Counted from the first letter of the stretch, positions 26,009 to 35,392 are shown. The stretch: 64,000 nucleotides of DNA from CAVPTL01 sp963727235 (GCA_963727235.1 CAVSFZ010000029.1:1-64000); one strand, 5' to 3'. Made by a program: numbers and translations. Notes: generated by a model from the sequence alone, not told the origin.

Positions 26009-28175
26009 CACTCGCGGGGGCGGGCTTTTCGGGGCGGAGGAACAGGAGTCGAGCTGCGGGGCGGGGCATCCACCAGTTCCACTCGCCCATCAGTCGCATC
26101 AGCGACGGCACCAGCAGGGCGCGGATCACGGTGGCGTCGAAGATGATGCCTGCGGCCAGTCCGATCCCGAACTGCTTGACGTCCACGCCCGGGCTCGATG
26201 ACAGCACCAGGAACGAGAACATCAGGATCAGCGCCGCGCTGGTGACCAGCTTACCGGTGCGGGCGAGGCCCAGCTCGATCGCCCGGTTGGTGTTGCCCAC
26301 CTCGTCATAGATCTCGCGCATGCGGGTGAGCATGAACACCTCGTAGTCCATCGAGATCCCGTACAGGAACGCGAAGATCATCAGCGGGATCCAGGAGATG
26401 ATCACGCCGGTCGCGTCGATGTTCCAGATCGCCTTGCTGCCGTGGCCCTGCTGGAAGATGAACACGATGATGCCGTAGGCCGCCGTCAGCGAGATCAGAT
26501 TCAGGATCACGGCCTTGAGCGCCAGCACCAGCGACCGGAACGCGCGCGCCAGCAGCACGTAGGTGAGCACGACCACGAACAGCAGCAGGTAGGGGAAGTT
26601 GTCGTACACGGTGTGCTCGAAGTCGCGTGACTGCGGCGGCCCTCCGGCGGTACCGAGCTTGACCGCGCCGCCGAGCTGCTGCTCGAGTTCGGGAAGCGTG
26701 TCGTTCTCGAGCGTGGCGATCGCCCCAAACGCGTCGGCACTGGCGGAGTCGGTGGCAGGCACGGCTTCGATCACGGTCAGGCCGTCGCGGCTCCAGCCCT
26801 CGGGCGCAGAGGCGCCGGCCATGCCCTTGGAGCTGCCGACGGCCGCGACGATCTTGGCGACCTGATCCGGAGTCGCGCCTTCGGCCGTCACATTGATCGG
26901 GGAGATCGCCCCGGCGGAGATGCCGGCCCCAGCCAGCTGGTCGCGTCCGGTGATCGCCGGGCCCTCCCCGGGAAGATTCTTGGCCAGGGCATCACCGGGA
27001 TTGAGTGAGATCGTGGGGATCATCACCAGCACCACGATGGCGATCCCGAGCGCCGCCATCACACCGGCGTGGTGGGTGACCATGCGCGCCCATCGTGCCC
27101 ATGGGCCGACGTCGGGATCCGACTGCGAGATGAAGCGTCGCGGCATCACCCGCACCCGGTTGATGCCGGTGCCGACGATCGCCATCATGGCCGGCAGCAG
27201 CGTGCACGCGGCGATCACCGAGACGATCGGGATCAGCAGGCCGGCGACGCCGATCGATCGGATGAACGGGATCGGCAGGATCACCATGCTGAGCAGGCCG
27301 ATGCCGACGGTCGAACCCGACACCACCACCGACTTGCCGGCGTGGATCATGGTCTCCACCAGCGCGTCGTCGGACGACCTGCCCGCCGCCAGCTCCTCGC
27401 GGAAACGGAAGATGAAGAGCAGCGAGTAGTCGATGGCGACGCCCAGGCCGACCAGCGCCACCAGGAACTCGACGATCACCGACACGTCGGTGACGTAGGT
27501 CAGAAGCAAGATCAGCGTGAAGGTGTTGAGGATCGAGGCCATTGCGACGATCAGCGGCATGGCCACAGCGGGCAGTGTCCCGAACACGAAGAGCAGGATG
27601 ATCAGCGCGCCCAGCGCTCCGATCGCGACCTCGACCAGGATGCTGGGGCCGCCGCTGGCGCCCTCTCCGGCGGCCTGCTGCAACGCGTCCAGGCCGGTGA
27701 CGGATGCCTGGACGCCTGCCGGGGCGCTCGCGGCGATCGCCTGCTGGGTCGCGGCGATGGTGCCGCCGGATCCGAATCCGTTCTCGCCGGCTGGGTACAC
27801 CACCGCGAACATCGTGTGGCCGTCCTTGGACACATACAGCCCCGAGTCGGCGCCGGTGTTGAAGTACGAGCTCACGCGGGCGTCAGGATTCACCTTGAGC
27901 GCAGCCTGGACGGAGTCCTGGATGCCCGCAGCCTGAGTGACGTCGCCGGTGGGGTCGTGGAACACCAGCACCATCGGGTTCTGGCTGCCGTTCCCGAACT
28001 TCTCCACGATCTGCTGGTTGTTCTGGTACGACTTCGAGCTGGGGATCGAGAAGGTCGTCAGCAGCCGGTCGGCGGCACGCGGCGCCGCGAATCCGCCGAT
28101 CAGGGTCAGCACGATCCAGATCGCGACCACCAGCTTGCGGTGGCGCAGAATCGTATGTGCGAGGCTTTCCAGCAT
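26001..28175 (-). CDS. MMPL-family RND transporter
   Basis: 724-aa inner-membrane protein of the MMPL/RND superfamily, which in actinomycetes moves lipids or drugs out using the proton gradient. Two repeats of the fold are visible: a first span near the N-terminus (LVVAIWIVLTLIGGFAA), a large outside loop, a membrane bundle with LVALVGLGVAIDYSLLFIFRFRE, then a second loop and bundle with FAFLYGISMDYEVFMLTRMRE. GVAIDYSL and GISMDYEV carry the conserved Asp-Tyr pairs of proton relay. The ATG at 28175 (MLESLAHTILRHRK) starts a normal MMPL N-terminus. The MFS gene upstream, 11 bp away, may be co-transcribed. Substrate unknown. Confidence 0.93.
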   Translation of the reverse strand: MLESLAHTILRHRKLVVAIWIVLTLIGGFAAPRAADRLLTTFSIPSSKSYQNNQQIVEKFGNGSQNPMVLVFHDPTGDVTQAAGIQDSVQAALKVNPDARVSSYFNTGADSGLYVSKDGHTMFAVVYPAGENGFGSGGTIAATQQAIAASAPAGVQASVTGLDALQQAAGEGASGGPSILVEVAIGALGALIILLFVFGTLPAVAMPLIVAMASILNTFTLILLLTYVTDVSVIVEFLVALVGLGVAIDYSLLFIFRFREELAAGRSSDDALVETMIHAGKSVVVSGSTVGIGLLSMVILPIPFIRSIGVAGLLIPIVSVIAACTLLPAMMAIVGTGINRVRVMPRRFISQSDPDVGPWARWARMVTHHAGVMAALGIAIVVLVMIPTISLNPGDALAKNLPGEGPAITGRDQLAGAGISAGAISPINVTAEGATPDQVAKIVAAVGSSKGMAGASAPEGWSRDGLTVIEAVPATDSASADAFGAIATLENDTLPELEQQLGGAVKLGTAGGPPQSRDFEHTVYDNFPYLLLFVVVLTYVLLARAFRSLVLALKAVILNLISLTAAYGIIVFIFQQGHGSKAIWNIDATGVIISWIPLMIFAFLYGISMDYEVFMLTRMREIYDEVGNTNRAIELGLARTGKLVTSAALILMFSFLVLSSSPGVDVKQFGIGLAAGIIFDATVIRALLVPSLMRLMGEWNWWMPRPAARLLFLRPEKPAPASGE

Positions 28176-28186
28176 CGACCCGGATC

Positions 28187-29365
28187 CTAGATGGTCGCAC
28201 GGTTCGCACCCGCGACACGCGCCGAGAACCGGCGTACGGCCAGCCCCGACGCTGCCGCCACGCATCCCACGAGGCCCGAGAACACCAGCCCGGCGGTGAC
28301 CAGTCCGGTGTCGGTCTCGACCAGGCCGAAGCCCACCACCGGCACCACCAGCCCCAGGTATGTGGCCAGGAAGTACGCCGATGCCACCTGGCCGCGACGC
28401 TCGGGAGGCGCCGCGGCAGTCAGGAGTCCCAGGCCTGCGCCCACGATCACGCCCATTGCCATCCCGCTGATGACCGCCGCCAGCACCAGGGCGACCAGGA
28501 TCTCTGCCTGGAGTGCGCCCGCCAGGCAGGCGACGGCCACCACCAGCCCGGCGCACCCCCCGACCAAACCCTGGGCCGGCGCGAACCGGCGGGCCACGAA
28601 CTGTCCCAGCACAGCGGCGGTGAACGACGCCCACAGCAGCACGCCGGAGGCCAACGGATCATCCACCCCAAACACCGAATGCAGCATCGCAGGGCCGGTC
28701 GCCCCGAACACGCCGGACACGCCGAAGGCGGCGATTCCGGCCGTCGCCGCCGGGATGAACACCGACAGCGTCTCGCGCGGTGGCTTCAGGCTGGCGAAGT
28801 CGAGTTCGAAGCGGTCGCGGGCCACCGTCTCGGGCATCCGACTGTGGGCGACCAGCCCCAGTGCGAGCAGCACCAACTCGACCAGGTAGACGAGCCGCAG
28901 AGGATGGGGAGCCCACTGTGCCAGCACTCCGGCGAGCAGCGGCCCGAGCCCCAGTCCGCCGAGATTGGCGGCGATGGCCAGCTTGGTGGCGCGCACCCGG
29001 TCGCTGTCGAGATCGACCAGCCAGGCGGTGGCGGTGCCGGTGTAGATGCCTGCGGTGAAGCCAATCAGCACGCGGCCCACCAGCAGCAGGTCGAGGCCTT
29101 GGGCCGCAACGAACACCGCCATCGCACACAGGGCGACCACCAGCGCCGCAGCCAGCGGCGGTTTTCGTCCGTAGTGGTCGGACAGCCGGCCAAACAGCGC
29201 CAGCCCGGACATGACCGCCGCGCCGTATGCGGCGAACACGATGGTGATGTCGAGCGGCGACAGGCCGAAGGCCGAGACGTATCCCGGGTAGAGCGGGGTG
29301 GACACGGTGGTCGCGGCCATCGCGACCGCGAACGTGACCCCGACGATGACCGAAGCAGGGCGCAA
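28187..29365 (-). CDS. MFS transporter
   Basis: About 392-aa major facilitator with 12 hydrophobic segments. The signature between spans 2 and 3 is FGRLSDHYGRKPP, and the DRVRATKLAIAANLGGLGLGPLLAG stretch resembles drug/sugar efflux MFS proteins. No ATG begins the conserved part; a TTG at 29365 is the best in-frame start, but an upstream GTG that would overlap the PHP gene cannot be excluded. It is followed by the MMPL gene, so the pair may export related compounds. Confidence 0.85.
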   Translation of the reverse strand: MRPASVIVGVTFAVAMAATTVSTPLYPGYVSAFGLSPLDITIVFAAYGAAVMSGLALFGRLSDHYGRKPPLAAALVVALCAMAVFVAAQGLDLLLVGRVLIGFTAGIYTGTATAWLVDLDSDRVRATKLAIAANLGGLGLGPLLAGVLAQWAPHPLRLVYLVELVLLALGLVAHSRMPETVARDRFELDFASLKPPRETLSVFIPAATAGIAAFGVSGVFGATGPAMLHSVFGVDDPLASGVLLWASFTAAVLGQFVARRFAPAQGLVGGCAGLVVAVACLAGALQAEILVALVLAAVISGMAMGVIVGAGLGLLTAAAPPERRGQVASAYFLATYLGLVVPVVGFGLVETDTGLVTAGLVFSGLVGCVAAASGLAVRRFSARVAGANRATI

Positions 29366-29449
29366 GCCGCTTGGCAGGGTAACCCGATGTTCTCTTGGCG
29401 GTATCCGTTTCTGAACCCCGGTCCAGGCGGCGCGCAGCAGACTGTGGGT

Positions 29450-30166
29450 ATGAACCTTCTCTGCGAACTTCACGCCCATACCACCTGGAGCGACGGCGAT
29501 CTGTCCCTGCCCGAGGTGGTTGACCTGTACGGCCGCGCGGGATACGACGTGCTGTGCATCACCGATCATGTCGTGCGCAGTCACACCATGATCACGGAGG
29601 AGGTGTTCGCACCCTACCTCCGCGCGATCCAGCTCGAAAACGCGCGTGCCCAGGCCGAGTACGGCATGTCGGTGATCCCCGGTTTGGAGCTCACCTGGGA
29701 CGACGCCGACCCGGCATGGGCCGCGCATGCGGTCGTGATCGGGGTGCACACCTACATCGGGCTCGAGCACGGGATCGATGCCGCGCTGGAGCGGGCCAAC
29801 AGCCTCGGCGCCGCGGTGATCGCCGTGCATCCGCACGCGCTCGAAAGCGATCCCACCCCCGGCCGCACGACCCGCCGGTGGTGGCTCGACCGCGACCTGC
29901 GCGCGCTTGCCCACCGGTTCGAGCTGATCAACCGAAACCACGTGTTCGCGTGGGTGGCCGAGGGTGAGCTGCCGGCGGTCGCCGGAGGCGACTTCCACGT
30001 GGAGGCCCATCTGTCAACCTGGAAGACCGTGATCCCCGGGCCGCGCACGGCATCGTCGGTGATCAACTATCTGCGCTCGCCGCAGCCGGCGATGATCGTG
30101 CACCCGGGCTCCGGCGCACAGCGTCGCGAGTTGGACGTGGAGCAGTTGGTGGCGGTCAGCGCGTAG
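29450..30166 (+). CDS. PHP-domain metal-dependent phosphoesterase
   Basis: 238-aa PHP protein. Metal motifs in order: ELHAHTTWSDG (HxH near the N-terminus), VLCITDHVVRS, IPGLELTWDD and AVHPHALES, with a late GGDFHVEAHLSTWK giving the final D-x-H pair. PHP proteins hydrolyse phosphoesters such as histidinol phosphate or nucleoside phosphates; this stand-alone type has no clear substrate. Start at ATG 29450, with an in-frame GTG 6 nt earlier as an alternative. The 84 bp between it and the MFS gene show no clear operator. Confidence 0.85.
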   Translation: MNLLCELHAHTTWSDGDLSLPEVVDLYGRAGYDVLCITDHVVRSHTMITEEVFAPYLRAIQLENARAQAEYGMSVIPGLELTWDDADPAWAAHAVVIGVHTYIGLEHGIDAALERANSLGAAVIAVHPHALESDPTPGRTTRRWWLDRDLRALAHRFELINRNHVFAWVAEGELPAVAGGDFHVEAHLSTWKTVIPGPRTASSVINYLRSPQPAMIVHPGSGAQRRELDVEQLVAVSA

Positions 30167-30174
30167 CCTGCCGG

Positions 30175-30180
30175 TACGGT
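30175..30180 (+). promoter_or_regulatory. -10 hexamer of the SRPBCC gene (leaderless)
   Basis: TACGGT, then 6 nt, then the GTG at 30187. Confidence 0.45.
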
Positions 30181-30186
30181 TCGGAG

Positions 30187-30687
30187 GTGTCCGACGATGC
30201 TCTGGTCACCATCCGACGGGATCGGCAGGGACACCTGCTGGAGGCACGGCTGGTGCTGCACCGGCCGATTCGGGAGGTGTTCGAGTTCTTCTCGGATGCG
30301 ACCAACCTGGAGCGGATCACGCCCCCGTGGCTGCGGTTTGGGATCGTCACTCCCACTCCGATCGCACTGGGCGAGGGGTCGCTGATCGACTATCGGCTGC
30401 GCCTGCACGGGGTGCCGCTGCGATGGCGCACGCTGATCAGCGCGTGGGAGCCGCCGCACCGCTTCGTCGACGAACAGGTGTCGGGGCCCTATGCCCGGTG
30501 GGTGCACGAGCATCGCTTCGCCGACCTGGGAAACGCAACGCTCTGTGCTGACCGCGTCTCCTACCGGCTGCACGGCGGTCGCGGCCCGCACGAGCTTCAG
30601 AACGCCGCTGTGGCCGCCCGCGATCTCCGCGCGATCTTCCACCACCGCCGGCGGCAGCTGGCGATGCTGCTCAGCGAACTCCCCTAG
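30187..30687 (+). CDS. SRPBCC-family ligand-binding protein
   Basis: 166-aa START/Bet v1-like protein. The N-terminal helix-grip pattern LHRPIREVFEFFSDATNLERITPPWLRF is the hallmark of the CoxG/polyketide-cyclase-like branch. RWRTLISAWEPPHRFVDEQ and YARWVHEHRFAD follow. Such proteins bind hydrophobic ligands; no catalytic residues can be assigned. The start is GTG 30187. The stop overlaps the convergent small gene. Confidence 0.85.
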   Translation: MSDDALVTIRRDRQGHLLEARLVLHRPIREVFEFFSDATNLERITPPWLRFGIVTPTPIALGEGSLIDYRLRLHGVPLRWRTLISAWEPPHRFVDEQVSGPYARWVHEHRFADLGNATLCADRVSYRLHGGRGPHELQNAAVAARDLRAIFHHRRRQLAMLLSELP

Positions 30688-30938
30688 CGCTGGCGCACCG
30701 GGCGGCTGGTCACCGGGCGCTCCCGGTGGGGTCGCACGGCCGGCGTCGGTCGCCGTTCCGGTCCCGCTGAGGTATCGCGGCGATCGTCGGCCACGATCCG
30801 ATGCAGTTGCCGGTGAGATCGGCGCAGCTCGCCCAGCTGTCGGTGGCTGTGAAGTGCGAAGTACACGAGGGGGATGCTGGTGAGTCCGGCGAGGATGCCG
30901 GTGGCGAGCACGAGCAGGTTTTGGATATCGGTGGGCAC
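30684..30938 (-). CDS. Small membrane protein, unknown function
   Basis: 84-aa protein with one N-terminal membrane span (IQNLLVLATGILAGLTSIPL) and a basic cytoplasmic tail (HSHRQLGELRRSHRQLHRIV, then an Arg/Pro-rich end). Not recognised as a named family. AGGAG about 6 nt upstream fixes the GTG at 30938. About 93 bp upstream lies an 11-bp tandem box like the one before the kdp operon, so it may belong to the same regulon. Confidence 0.65.
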   Translation of the reverse strand: MPTDIQNLLVLATGILAGLTSIPLVYFALHSHRQLGELRRSHRQLHRIVADDRRDTSAGPERRPTPAVRPHRERPVTSRPVRQR

Positions 30939-31030
30939 GGCGGTCTCCTGAATTCTCAACTGATTTGGTGGAGTATTCAGGCTAGCGGTTGCCGGCGAGA
31001 TCGCGCAAGGGCGCTTAATGCCTCACCGCC

Positions 31031-31052
31031 TGGGCGTTAACACGGGCTGAAC
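31031..31052. promoter_or_regulatory. OmpR-type tandem box upstream of the small membrane protein gene
   Basis: Two adjacent 11-bp units, TGGGCGTTAAC and ACGGGCTGAAC. The second unit matches the kdp-upstream unit ACGGTCTGAAC in 10 of 11 positions. Orientation relative to the downstream minus-strand gene is the same in both places. Confidence 0.5.
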
Positions 31053-31055
31053 GTG

Positions 31056-33602
31056 TCAGCCGGTGTTGCGCAGCGCGGCTGCGATTCCCGCGATCGTCCG
31101 GGCCAGCGGCCGCTCCAGCTCGAGCCGGTCGCCGTCTTCCAGATCCGGGTCGCGCCAGCGCTGCAAGAGCTCGACCTGCAGCGCGTTGATGGGATCGACG
31201 TCGGGGTTTCGCAGCTGGATGATGCGCTGCACCGGGGGGTGTCGGTCGAGCAGCTCACGGGCCTGTGCGATCTCGAGCACCGTCCCTCGGGCCAGCTCGC
31301 ACTCCTCCACCAGCCGGTCGAAGATGCGGTCGCCCTGGTCGTGGTGGACGAGCGTGCGGTAGAGGCCGGCCACGCGCATCGACGACTTCGCCAGCGCCAT
31401 CTCGACATTGTTCAAGAGGCTGCGGAAAAACGGTGAGCCGGCGTACAGCGCCCGCAGCTCCCTGCGGGTGTCGAGGTCGTGCAGCGCCGGGGCGAGCGCC
31501 GTCCCGACCCCGTACCAGGCGGGTACCAGCATGCGCGTCTGCGTCCACGAGAACACCCACGGGATCGCCCGCAAGGCACGGAGGTCGGGATCCTGCGCCC
31601 GTCGCGCCGGGCGCGATCCGATCCGCACCAGGGCGAGTTCTTCCAGCGGCGTGAACTGGCGCACGAACGTGGGCAGCGCCGGATCGTCCAGCAGCTCGCG
31701 ATAGGCGCTGCCGGCCCGCTGGGAGAGCTGTTCGAGCAGCTCTCGCTGCTCGAGTGAGTGGCCGCCGGCGTCGGCGGGGTGAGCCGCTTCCAGGGTCGCG
31801 GCCATCACCGATTCGAGGTTGCGTGCAGCCATCTCCTCCAAGCCGTAGGTGAACGAGATCGTCTCGCCCTGCTCGGTCAGCTCGATCCGACCCGGAGGAA
31901 ACGCCGGCGGCTGGGCCAGGATGGCGGCGTGGGTGGGGCCGCCGCCGCGCCCGACCGACCCGCCGCGGCCGTGGAAGAAGCGGATCGGCACTTCCCGGCT
32001 GCGGCCCAGCTCGGCCAGCGCTTCCTGGGCCTTGGTGATCTCCCACTGGGCGGTCAGGATGCCGCCGTCCTTGCCCGAGTCGGAGTAGCCGACCATCACG
32101 GTCACCGCTCCCAGCAGGTCGACGGCGCGCTCGCCGAAGCGGGCATCGTCGATCGCCTCGCCGAGAATCGCCGGGGCGGCCTGCAGCGCGTCGATCGACT
32201 CGAACAGCGGCACCACCGCCAGCTGATACGGCCCGGTCGCCGCGGCGGCCGCCGCGATATCAGACGCCGACTCCACGCCGGACACCACCAGCCGCCGGAT
32301 CGCATCCTCTCCGAAGCTGCGCTGGGCCTCGGCGATCGCCTCCAGCGTCGCCGCCAGATCCGGGGATTCCAGGTCGCGGGCATGTACCCGCACATCCAGC
32401 TGGGCGAGCTGCAGCCCGAACATCTGGGCCTGGCGGCGCAGCCGCGCCAGCTTGGTGTCGGCGATCCGGGTGCCGCGGTGAGCGCGCAGGCTGGCGTCGA
32501 TCACATCCAGGTCGCGGCGGAGGCCGGCCGTGGTGTACCCAGGCTCGTCGCGGCCGACCAGCTCGCTGTCCAGCCGCCGGTGCATGGCCGTCAGCTTGCG
32601 GCGGTACGGCTCGTGCTTGTTACGCTCGCCGACCTCGCGGGCCACCCACGGCAGCTCTCGCTCGTCCTGTTCGATCGAGTCGAGCAGCTCCTGCGAGGCG
32701 CCCGCCAGCCCTGACGACATCCCCAACGCTCTGGTGAGGTCGCGGGCCTGCTCGCGAAACGACTTCAGCGCCAGCTGCCGGGCCCGCCCAAGCGCCATCG
32801 CCAGATGCTCGTCCTCGACATAGGGGTTGCCGTCGCGGTCGCCGCCGACCCAGCTGCCGAATCGAAGCGGCAGCGGCAGCGACGGGAACTCCCGCTCCCA
32901 GGCCTCGGCCACATCGGCGGCGGCGTCCAGCAGGCTGGTCTCGAAGAACCACAGGGTGTGGCGGATCTCGTCATCCACCGAGGGCCGGGTCGAGCGCACC
33001 TCGTCGGTCTGCCACAGCAGCTCGATGTCTCCGGCGATGTGGCGGTGGGCGTGGTCGCGATCGGACTCGCTCAGCCACGGGTCGTCCAGCTGCTCCAGCT
33101 GGTCAGCCAGCCGCACCTGGGCGCCCAGCACGGTGCGCCGGGCGGCCTCGGTGGGGTGGGCGGTCAGGACCAGCAGCACCGATATCTGATCGGCCAGCGC
33201 GCGCAGCTGGGTGTCGTCCAGGCCTTGGGCGCGGAGCGTGGCGACCGCTTGTGACAACGTCTCCCGCGGGCGCGTGGATCGCCGCCGGCGACGCAGCCGG
33301 TGATGCTGCTCAGCCAGGTTCATCAGCTGGAAGTGCAGGGTGAACGCCCGCAGAGCCAGGTCGCGCTGGTGGGGGTCAAGACCGGCCACAGCCGCCAGCA
33401 ACTCGACGTCGCCGCCGCCCAGCCACCCGTGCTCCCGGCCGCTGCGTGACAGCTCGCGCAGCTGATCGACGATGGTCACCGCCGGCTCGCCCTCCTGCTC
33501 CAGCAGCACCTGGGCGAGCAGGTTGTCGAACAAGGTCAGGTCGCGGGCGAGGTCGGGATCGATGCTCGCGCCGAACCTCAGGATGGTGTCCTGCCGGGTC
33601 AC
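31056..33602 (-). CDS. ppc: Phosphoenolpyruvate carboxylase
   Basis: 848-aa anaplerotic enzyme that makes oxaloacetate from phosphoenolpyruvate and bicarbonate. All family motifs are present: VLTAHPTEA (around 145-153, catalytic His149), GSWVGGDRDGNP, VMVGYSDSGKDGG and FFHGRGGSVGRGGGP (the mobile loop), with a normal C-terminus ending in RNTG. The length agrees with bacterial PEPC. The GTG at 33602 follows a TAGTCT hexamer by 7 nt. It sits alone, between the small membrane gene and a divergent YeaQ-like gene. PEPC is usually inhibited by aspartate or malate. Confidence 0.97.
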   Translation of the reverse strand: MTRQDTILRFGASIDPDLARDLTLFDNLLAQVLLEQEGEPAVTIVDQLRELSRSGREHGWLGGGDVELLAAVAGLDPHQRDLALRAFTLHFQLMNLAEQHHRLRRRRRSTRPRETLSQAVATLRAQGLDDTQLRALADQISVLLVLTAHPTEAARRTVLGAQVRLADQLEQLDDPWLSESDRDHAHRHIAGDIELLWQTDEVRSTRPSVDDEIRHTLWFFETSLLDAAADVAEAWEREFPSLPLPLRFGSWVGGDRDGNPYVEDEHLAMALGRARQLALKSFREQARDLTRALGMSSGLAGASQELLDSIEQDERELPWVAREVGERNKHEPYRRKLTAMHRRLDSELVGRDEPGYTTAGLRRDLDVIDASLRAHRGTRIADTKLARLRRQAQMFGLQLAQLDVRVHARDLESPDLAATLEAIAEAQRSFGEDAIRRLVVSGVESASDIAAAAAATGPYQLAVVPLFESIDALQAAPAILGEAIDDARFGERAVDLLGAVTVMVGYSDSGKDGGILTAQWEITKAQEALAELGRSREVPIRFFHGRGGSVGRGGGPTHAAILAQPPAFPPGRIELTEQGETISFTYGLEEMAARNLESVMAATLEAAHPADAGGHSLEQRELLEQLSQRAGSAYRELLDDPALPTFVRQFTPLEELALVRIGSRPARRAQDPDLRALRAIPWVFSWTQTRMLVPAWYGVGTALAPALHDLDTRRELRALYAGSPFFRSLLNNVEMALAKSSMRVAGLYRTLVHHDQGDRIFDRLVEECELARGTVLEIAQARELLDRHPPVQRIIQLRNPDVDPINALQVELLQRWRDPDLEDGDRLELERPLARTIAGIAAALRNTG

Positions 33603-33609
33603 CCCGGCA

Positions 33610-33637
33610 AGACTAGATCATCTCGATGATCTACAGT
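33610..33637. promoter_or_regulatory. Compact divergent promoter with 20-nt palindrome
   Basis: TAGATCATC-TC-GATGATCTA (33614-33633) is a perfect inverted repeat. Its edges form two divergent -10s: TAGTCT for ppc (33610-33615, minus) and TACAGT for the YeaQ-like gene (33632-33637, plus). Each hexamer is 6-7 nt from its start codon. One regulator dimer bound here would cover both promoters. Confidence 0.6.
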
Positions 33638-33643
33638 TCGGCC

Positions 33644-33973
33644 ATGCCGGCCGCACTGATCGCCTTGATTCTCGTCATTCTGTTCCTCGCCTTCGGCATC
33701 GGGGTGCTGGGCTTCACCTTGCACATCTTCTGGCTGCTGCTGTGGTACGGCGCGATGGGACTGATCGTGGGTGGGCTCGCGCGGCTGTTCGTTCCGGGCC
33801 GCCAGGACCACCTGGGCCTGGCCGCCACCGCCCTGTTTGGCATCGCCGGCTCCCTGCTGGGTGGAGTGATCGGCCATGAGTGGCTGGGAGGCGGCTGGCT
33901 GATCCAGTTCCTGACCTCGGTCGCCATCGCAGCCGTGCTGGTGCTGGTGAGCGCCCGCGCGATCAACGACTAG
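33644..33973 (+). CDS. YeaQ/GlsB/YmgE-family small membrane protein
   Basis: 109-aa protein with three to four membrane spans and the family core LWYGAMGLIVGGLARLFVPGRQDHLGLAATALFGIAGSLLGGVIGH. Related proteins are described as transglycosylase-associated or stress-linked membrane proteins; function is unclear. An earlier in-frame ATG at 33626 lies inside the promoter palindrome, so the ATG at 33644, 6 nt after TACAGT, was chosen. Just before the KdpD-like kinase on the same strand. Confidence 0.82.
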   Translation: MPAALIALILVILFLAFGIGVLGFTLHIFWLLLWYGAMGLIVGGLARLFVPGRQDHLGLAATALFGIAGSLLGGVIGHEWLGGGWLIQFLTSVAIAAVLVLVSARAIND

Positions 33974-33987
33974 CGCGGCGCATCGAC

Positions 33988-33993
33988 TACGGT
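33988..33993 (+). promoter_or_regulatory. -10 hexamer of the first KdpD-like kinase gene (leaderless)
   Basis: TACGGT, then 7 nt, then the ATG at 34001. Confidence 0.45.
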
Positions 33994-34000
33994 GACCGGT

Positions 34001-35392
34001 ATGGATGTCGCCACCAAGCTGCTCGACCGGGTCGGCCGGAGCCGGCCGGCCGGGATCGCGATCACGGCGGCGGTGATCGCGGCTGTGACCGGCGCGATCG
34101 CGGTGATCGACGATGTGGTGCCGGTGCTGGGGCTGGCAGTGCTCTACCTGCTGGCGGTGCTGCCGATCTCGGTGGTGTGGGGCACGGGGTTCGGGGTGGC
34201 GGCGGCGATCGCCTCGATGCTGGCGTTCAACTTCTTCTTTCTCGCCCCGGTGTACACGTTTCGGCTGTCCGACAGGGGCGACTGGGTCGCCTTGGCGGTG
34301 TTCATACTCACCGCCGTGGTGGTCAGCGAGCTGGCCGCCCGCTCGCGCCGGCGGGCCACCGAGGCCGCCCTGCTGGCGGGGATGGCGACGTCGCTATTGC
34401 AGGGCGGCGAGCGCGACGCCGAGCTGGAGCGGGTCGCGGCGGAAGTCGCCAGGGTATTGCGGGTCGACCGGGTCACGATCGATGTCGGCGCCCAGCCTGC
34501 GGCCGCGCCGCCCGGTTTGGAGCCGTACCGGCTGGTGGTCGGCGAGCGGCCGGTCGGAGTGATGTACCTGGACGGCCCGGATCCGGAGGGTGCGGCTGTC
34601 CGCCGCCGGTTGCTGCCGGCGGTGGCCTCGCTGGTGGCGGTCGCGCTCGACCGCGACCGGCTGACGCAGGAGGCGCTCGAGGCCGAGGCGCTGCGGCGCA
34701 GCGATGCGATCAAGACCGCCGTGCTGCGGACGGTCAGCCATGATCTGCGCTCGCCGCTGATGGCGATCCTGACGTCCTCTTCGGCCCTCGCCCAGCACGA
34801 CTTCGAGCTGGAGCCGGAGGATCGCCAGGAGCTGCTGGCCACGATCACCAGTGAGGCCGGCCGGCTCGACCGGCTGGTGGCCAACCTGCTCGACCTGTCG
34901 CGGCTGCAGGCGGGGGCGGCCGAGCCGCACACCGAGTTGTGGCCGATCGATGATCTGGTCGGGCAGGCGCTGGACGAACTGGGGGAGGCGGCCGGCCGGG
35001 TGGAGGTGTCGCTGCCCGAACAGCCGGTGGCGGTGCGCGTCGATCCCAGCCAGATCGAGCGGGTGCTGGCCAACCTGATCGAGAACGCGCTCAAGTACTC
35101 ACCCGAGACCGTCCCCGTTCGCGTGGCCGTGACCACCGGGGGCACCGAGGTGACCGTGCGGGTGATCGACCGCGGCTCAGGCATCGCCACCGGCGAGCTG
35201 GAGCAGATCTTCGCCCCGTTCCAGCGCGGGTCGGCGACCTCCGAAGCCCGCGGGGCGGGACTGGGTCTGGCGATCGCGCGCGGGTTCGCCGAGGCCAACG
35301 GCGGACGCGTGTGGGCCGAATCGATCGCCGGTCAGGGCGCCACCTTCGTGCTCGCACTGCCGGCCGAAGCGCCCGTGGAGGCCGGCGTATGA
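34001..35392 (+). CDS. Sensor histidine kinase, KdpD C-terminal type (DUF4118)
   Basis: 463-aa membrane kinase. Residues ~15-115 form the four-span DUF4118 domain of KdpD (VLYLLAVLPISVVWGTGFG; FNFFFLAPVYTFRL). A GAF-like region (~125-215) follows. HisKA has His247 in VLRTVSHDLRSPLMAIL. HATPase has the N box NLIENALKYSP, the G1 box DRGSGI and the G2 box GAGLGLAIARGFAEANGG. It lacks the N-terminal KdpD and USP domains of canonical KdpD. The ATG at 34001 is used, and its stop overlaps the response-regulator start (ATGA). It is a paralog of the kinase at 38037-39449. Confidence 0.93.
   Translation: MDVATKLLDRVGRSRPAGIAITAAVIAAVTGAIAVIDDVVPVLGLAVLYLLAVLPISVVWGTGFGVAAAIASMLAFNFFFLAPVYTFRLSDRGDWVALAVFILTAVVVSELAARSRRRATEAALLAGMATSLLQGGERDAELERVAAEVARVLRVDRVTIDVGAQPAAAPPGLEPYRLVVGERPVGVMYLDGPDPEGAAVRRRLLPAVASLVAVALDRDRLTQEALEAEALRRSDAIKTAVLRTVSHDLRSPLMAILTSSSALAQHDFELEPEDRQELLATITSEAGRLDRLVANLLDLSRLQAGAAEPHTELWPIDDLVGQALDELGEAAGRVEVSLPEQPVAVRVDPSQIERVLANLIENALKYSPETVPVRVAVTTGGTEVTVRVIDRGSGIATGELEQIFAPFQRGSATSEARGAGLGLAIARGFAEANGGRVWAESIAGQGATFVLALPAEAPVEAGV

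Noticed and set aside
29366..30010. N-terminal extension of the MFS frame over the PHP gene
   Set aside because: The added residues have no membrane span and overlap the PHP gene antisense; only the TTG start at 29365 gives a normal MFS N-terminus.
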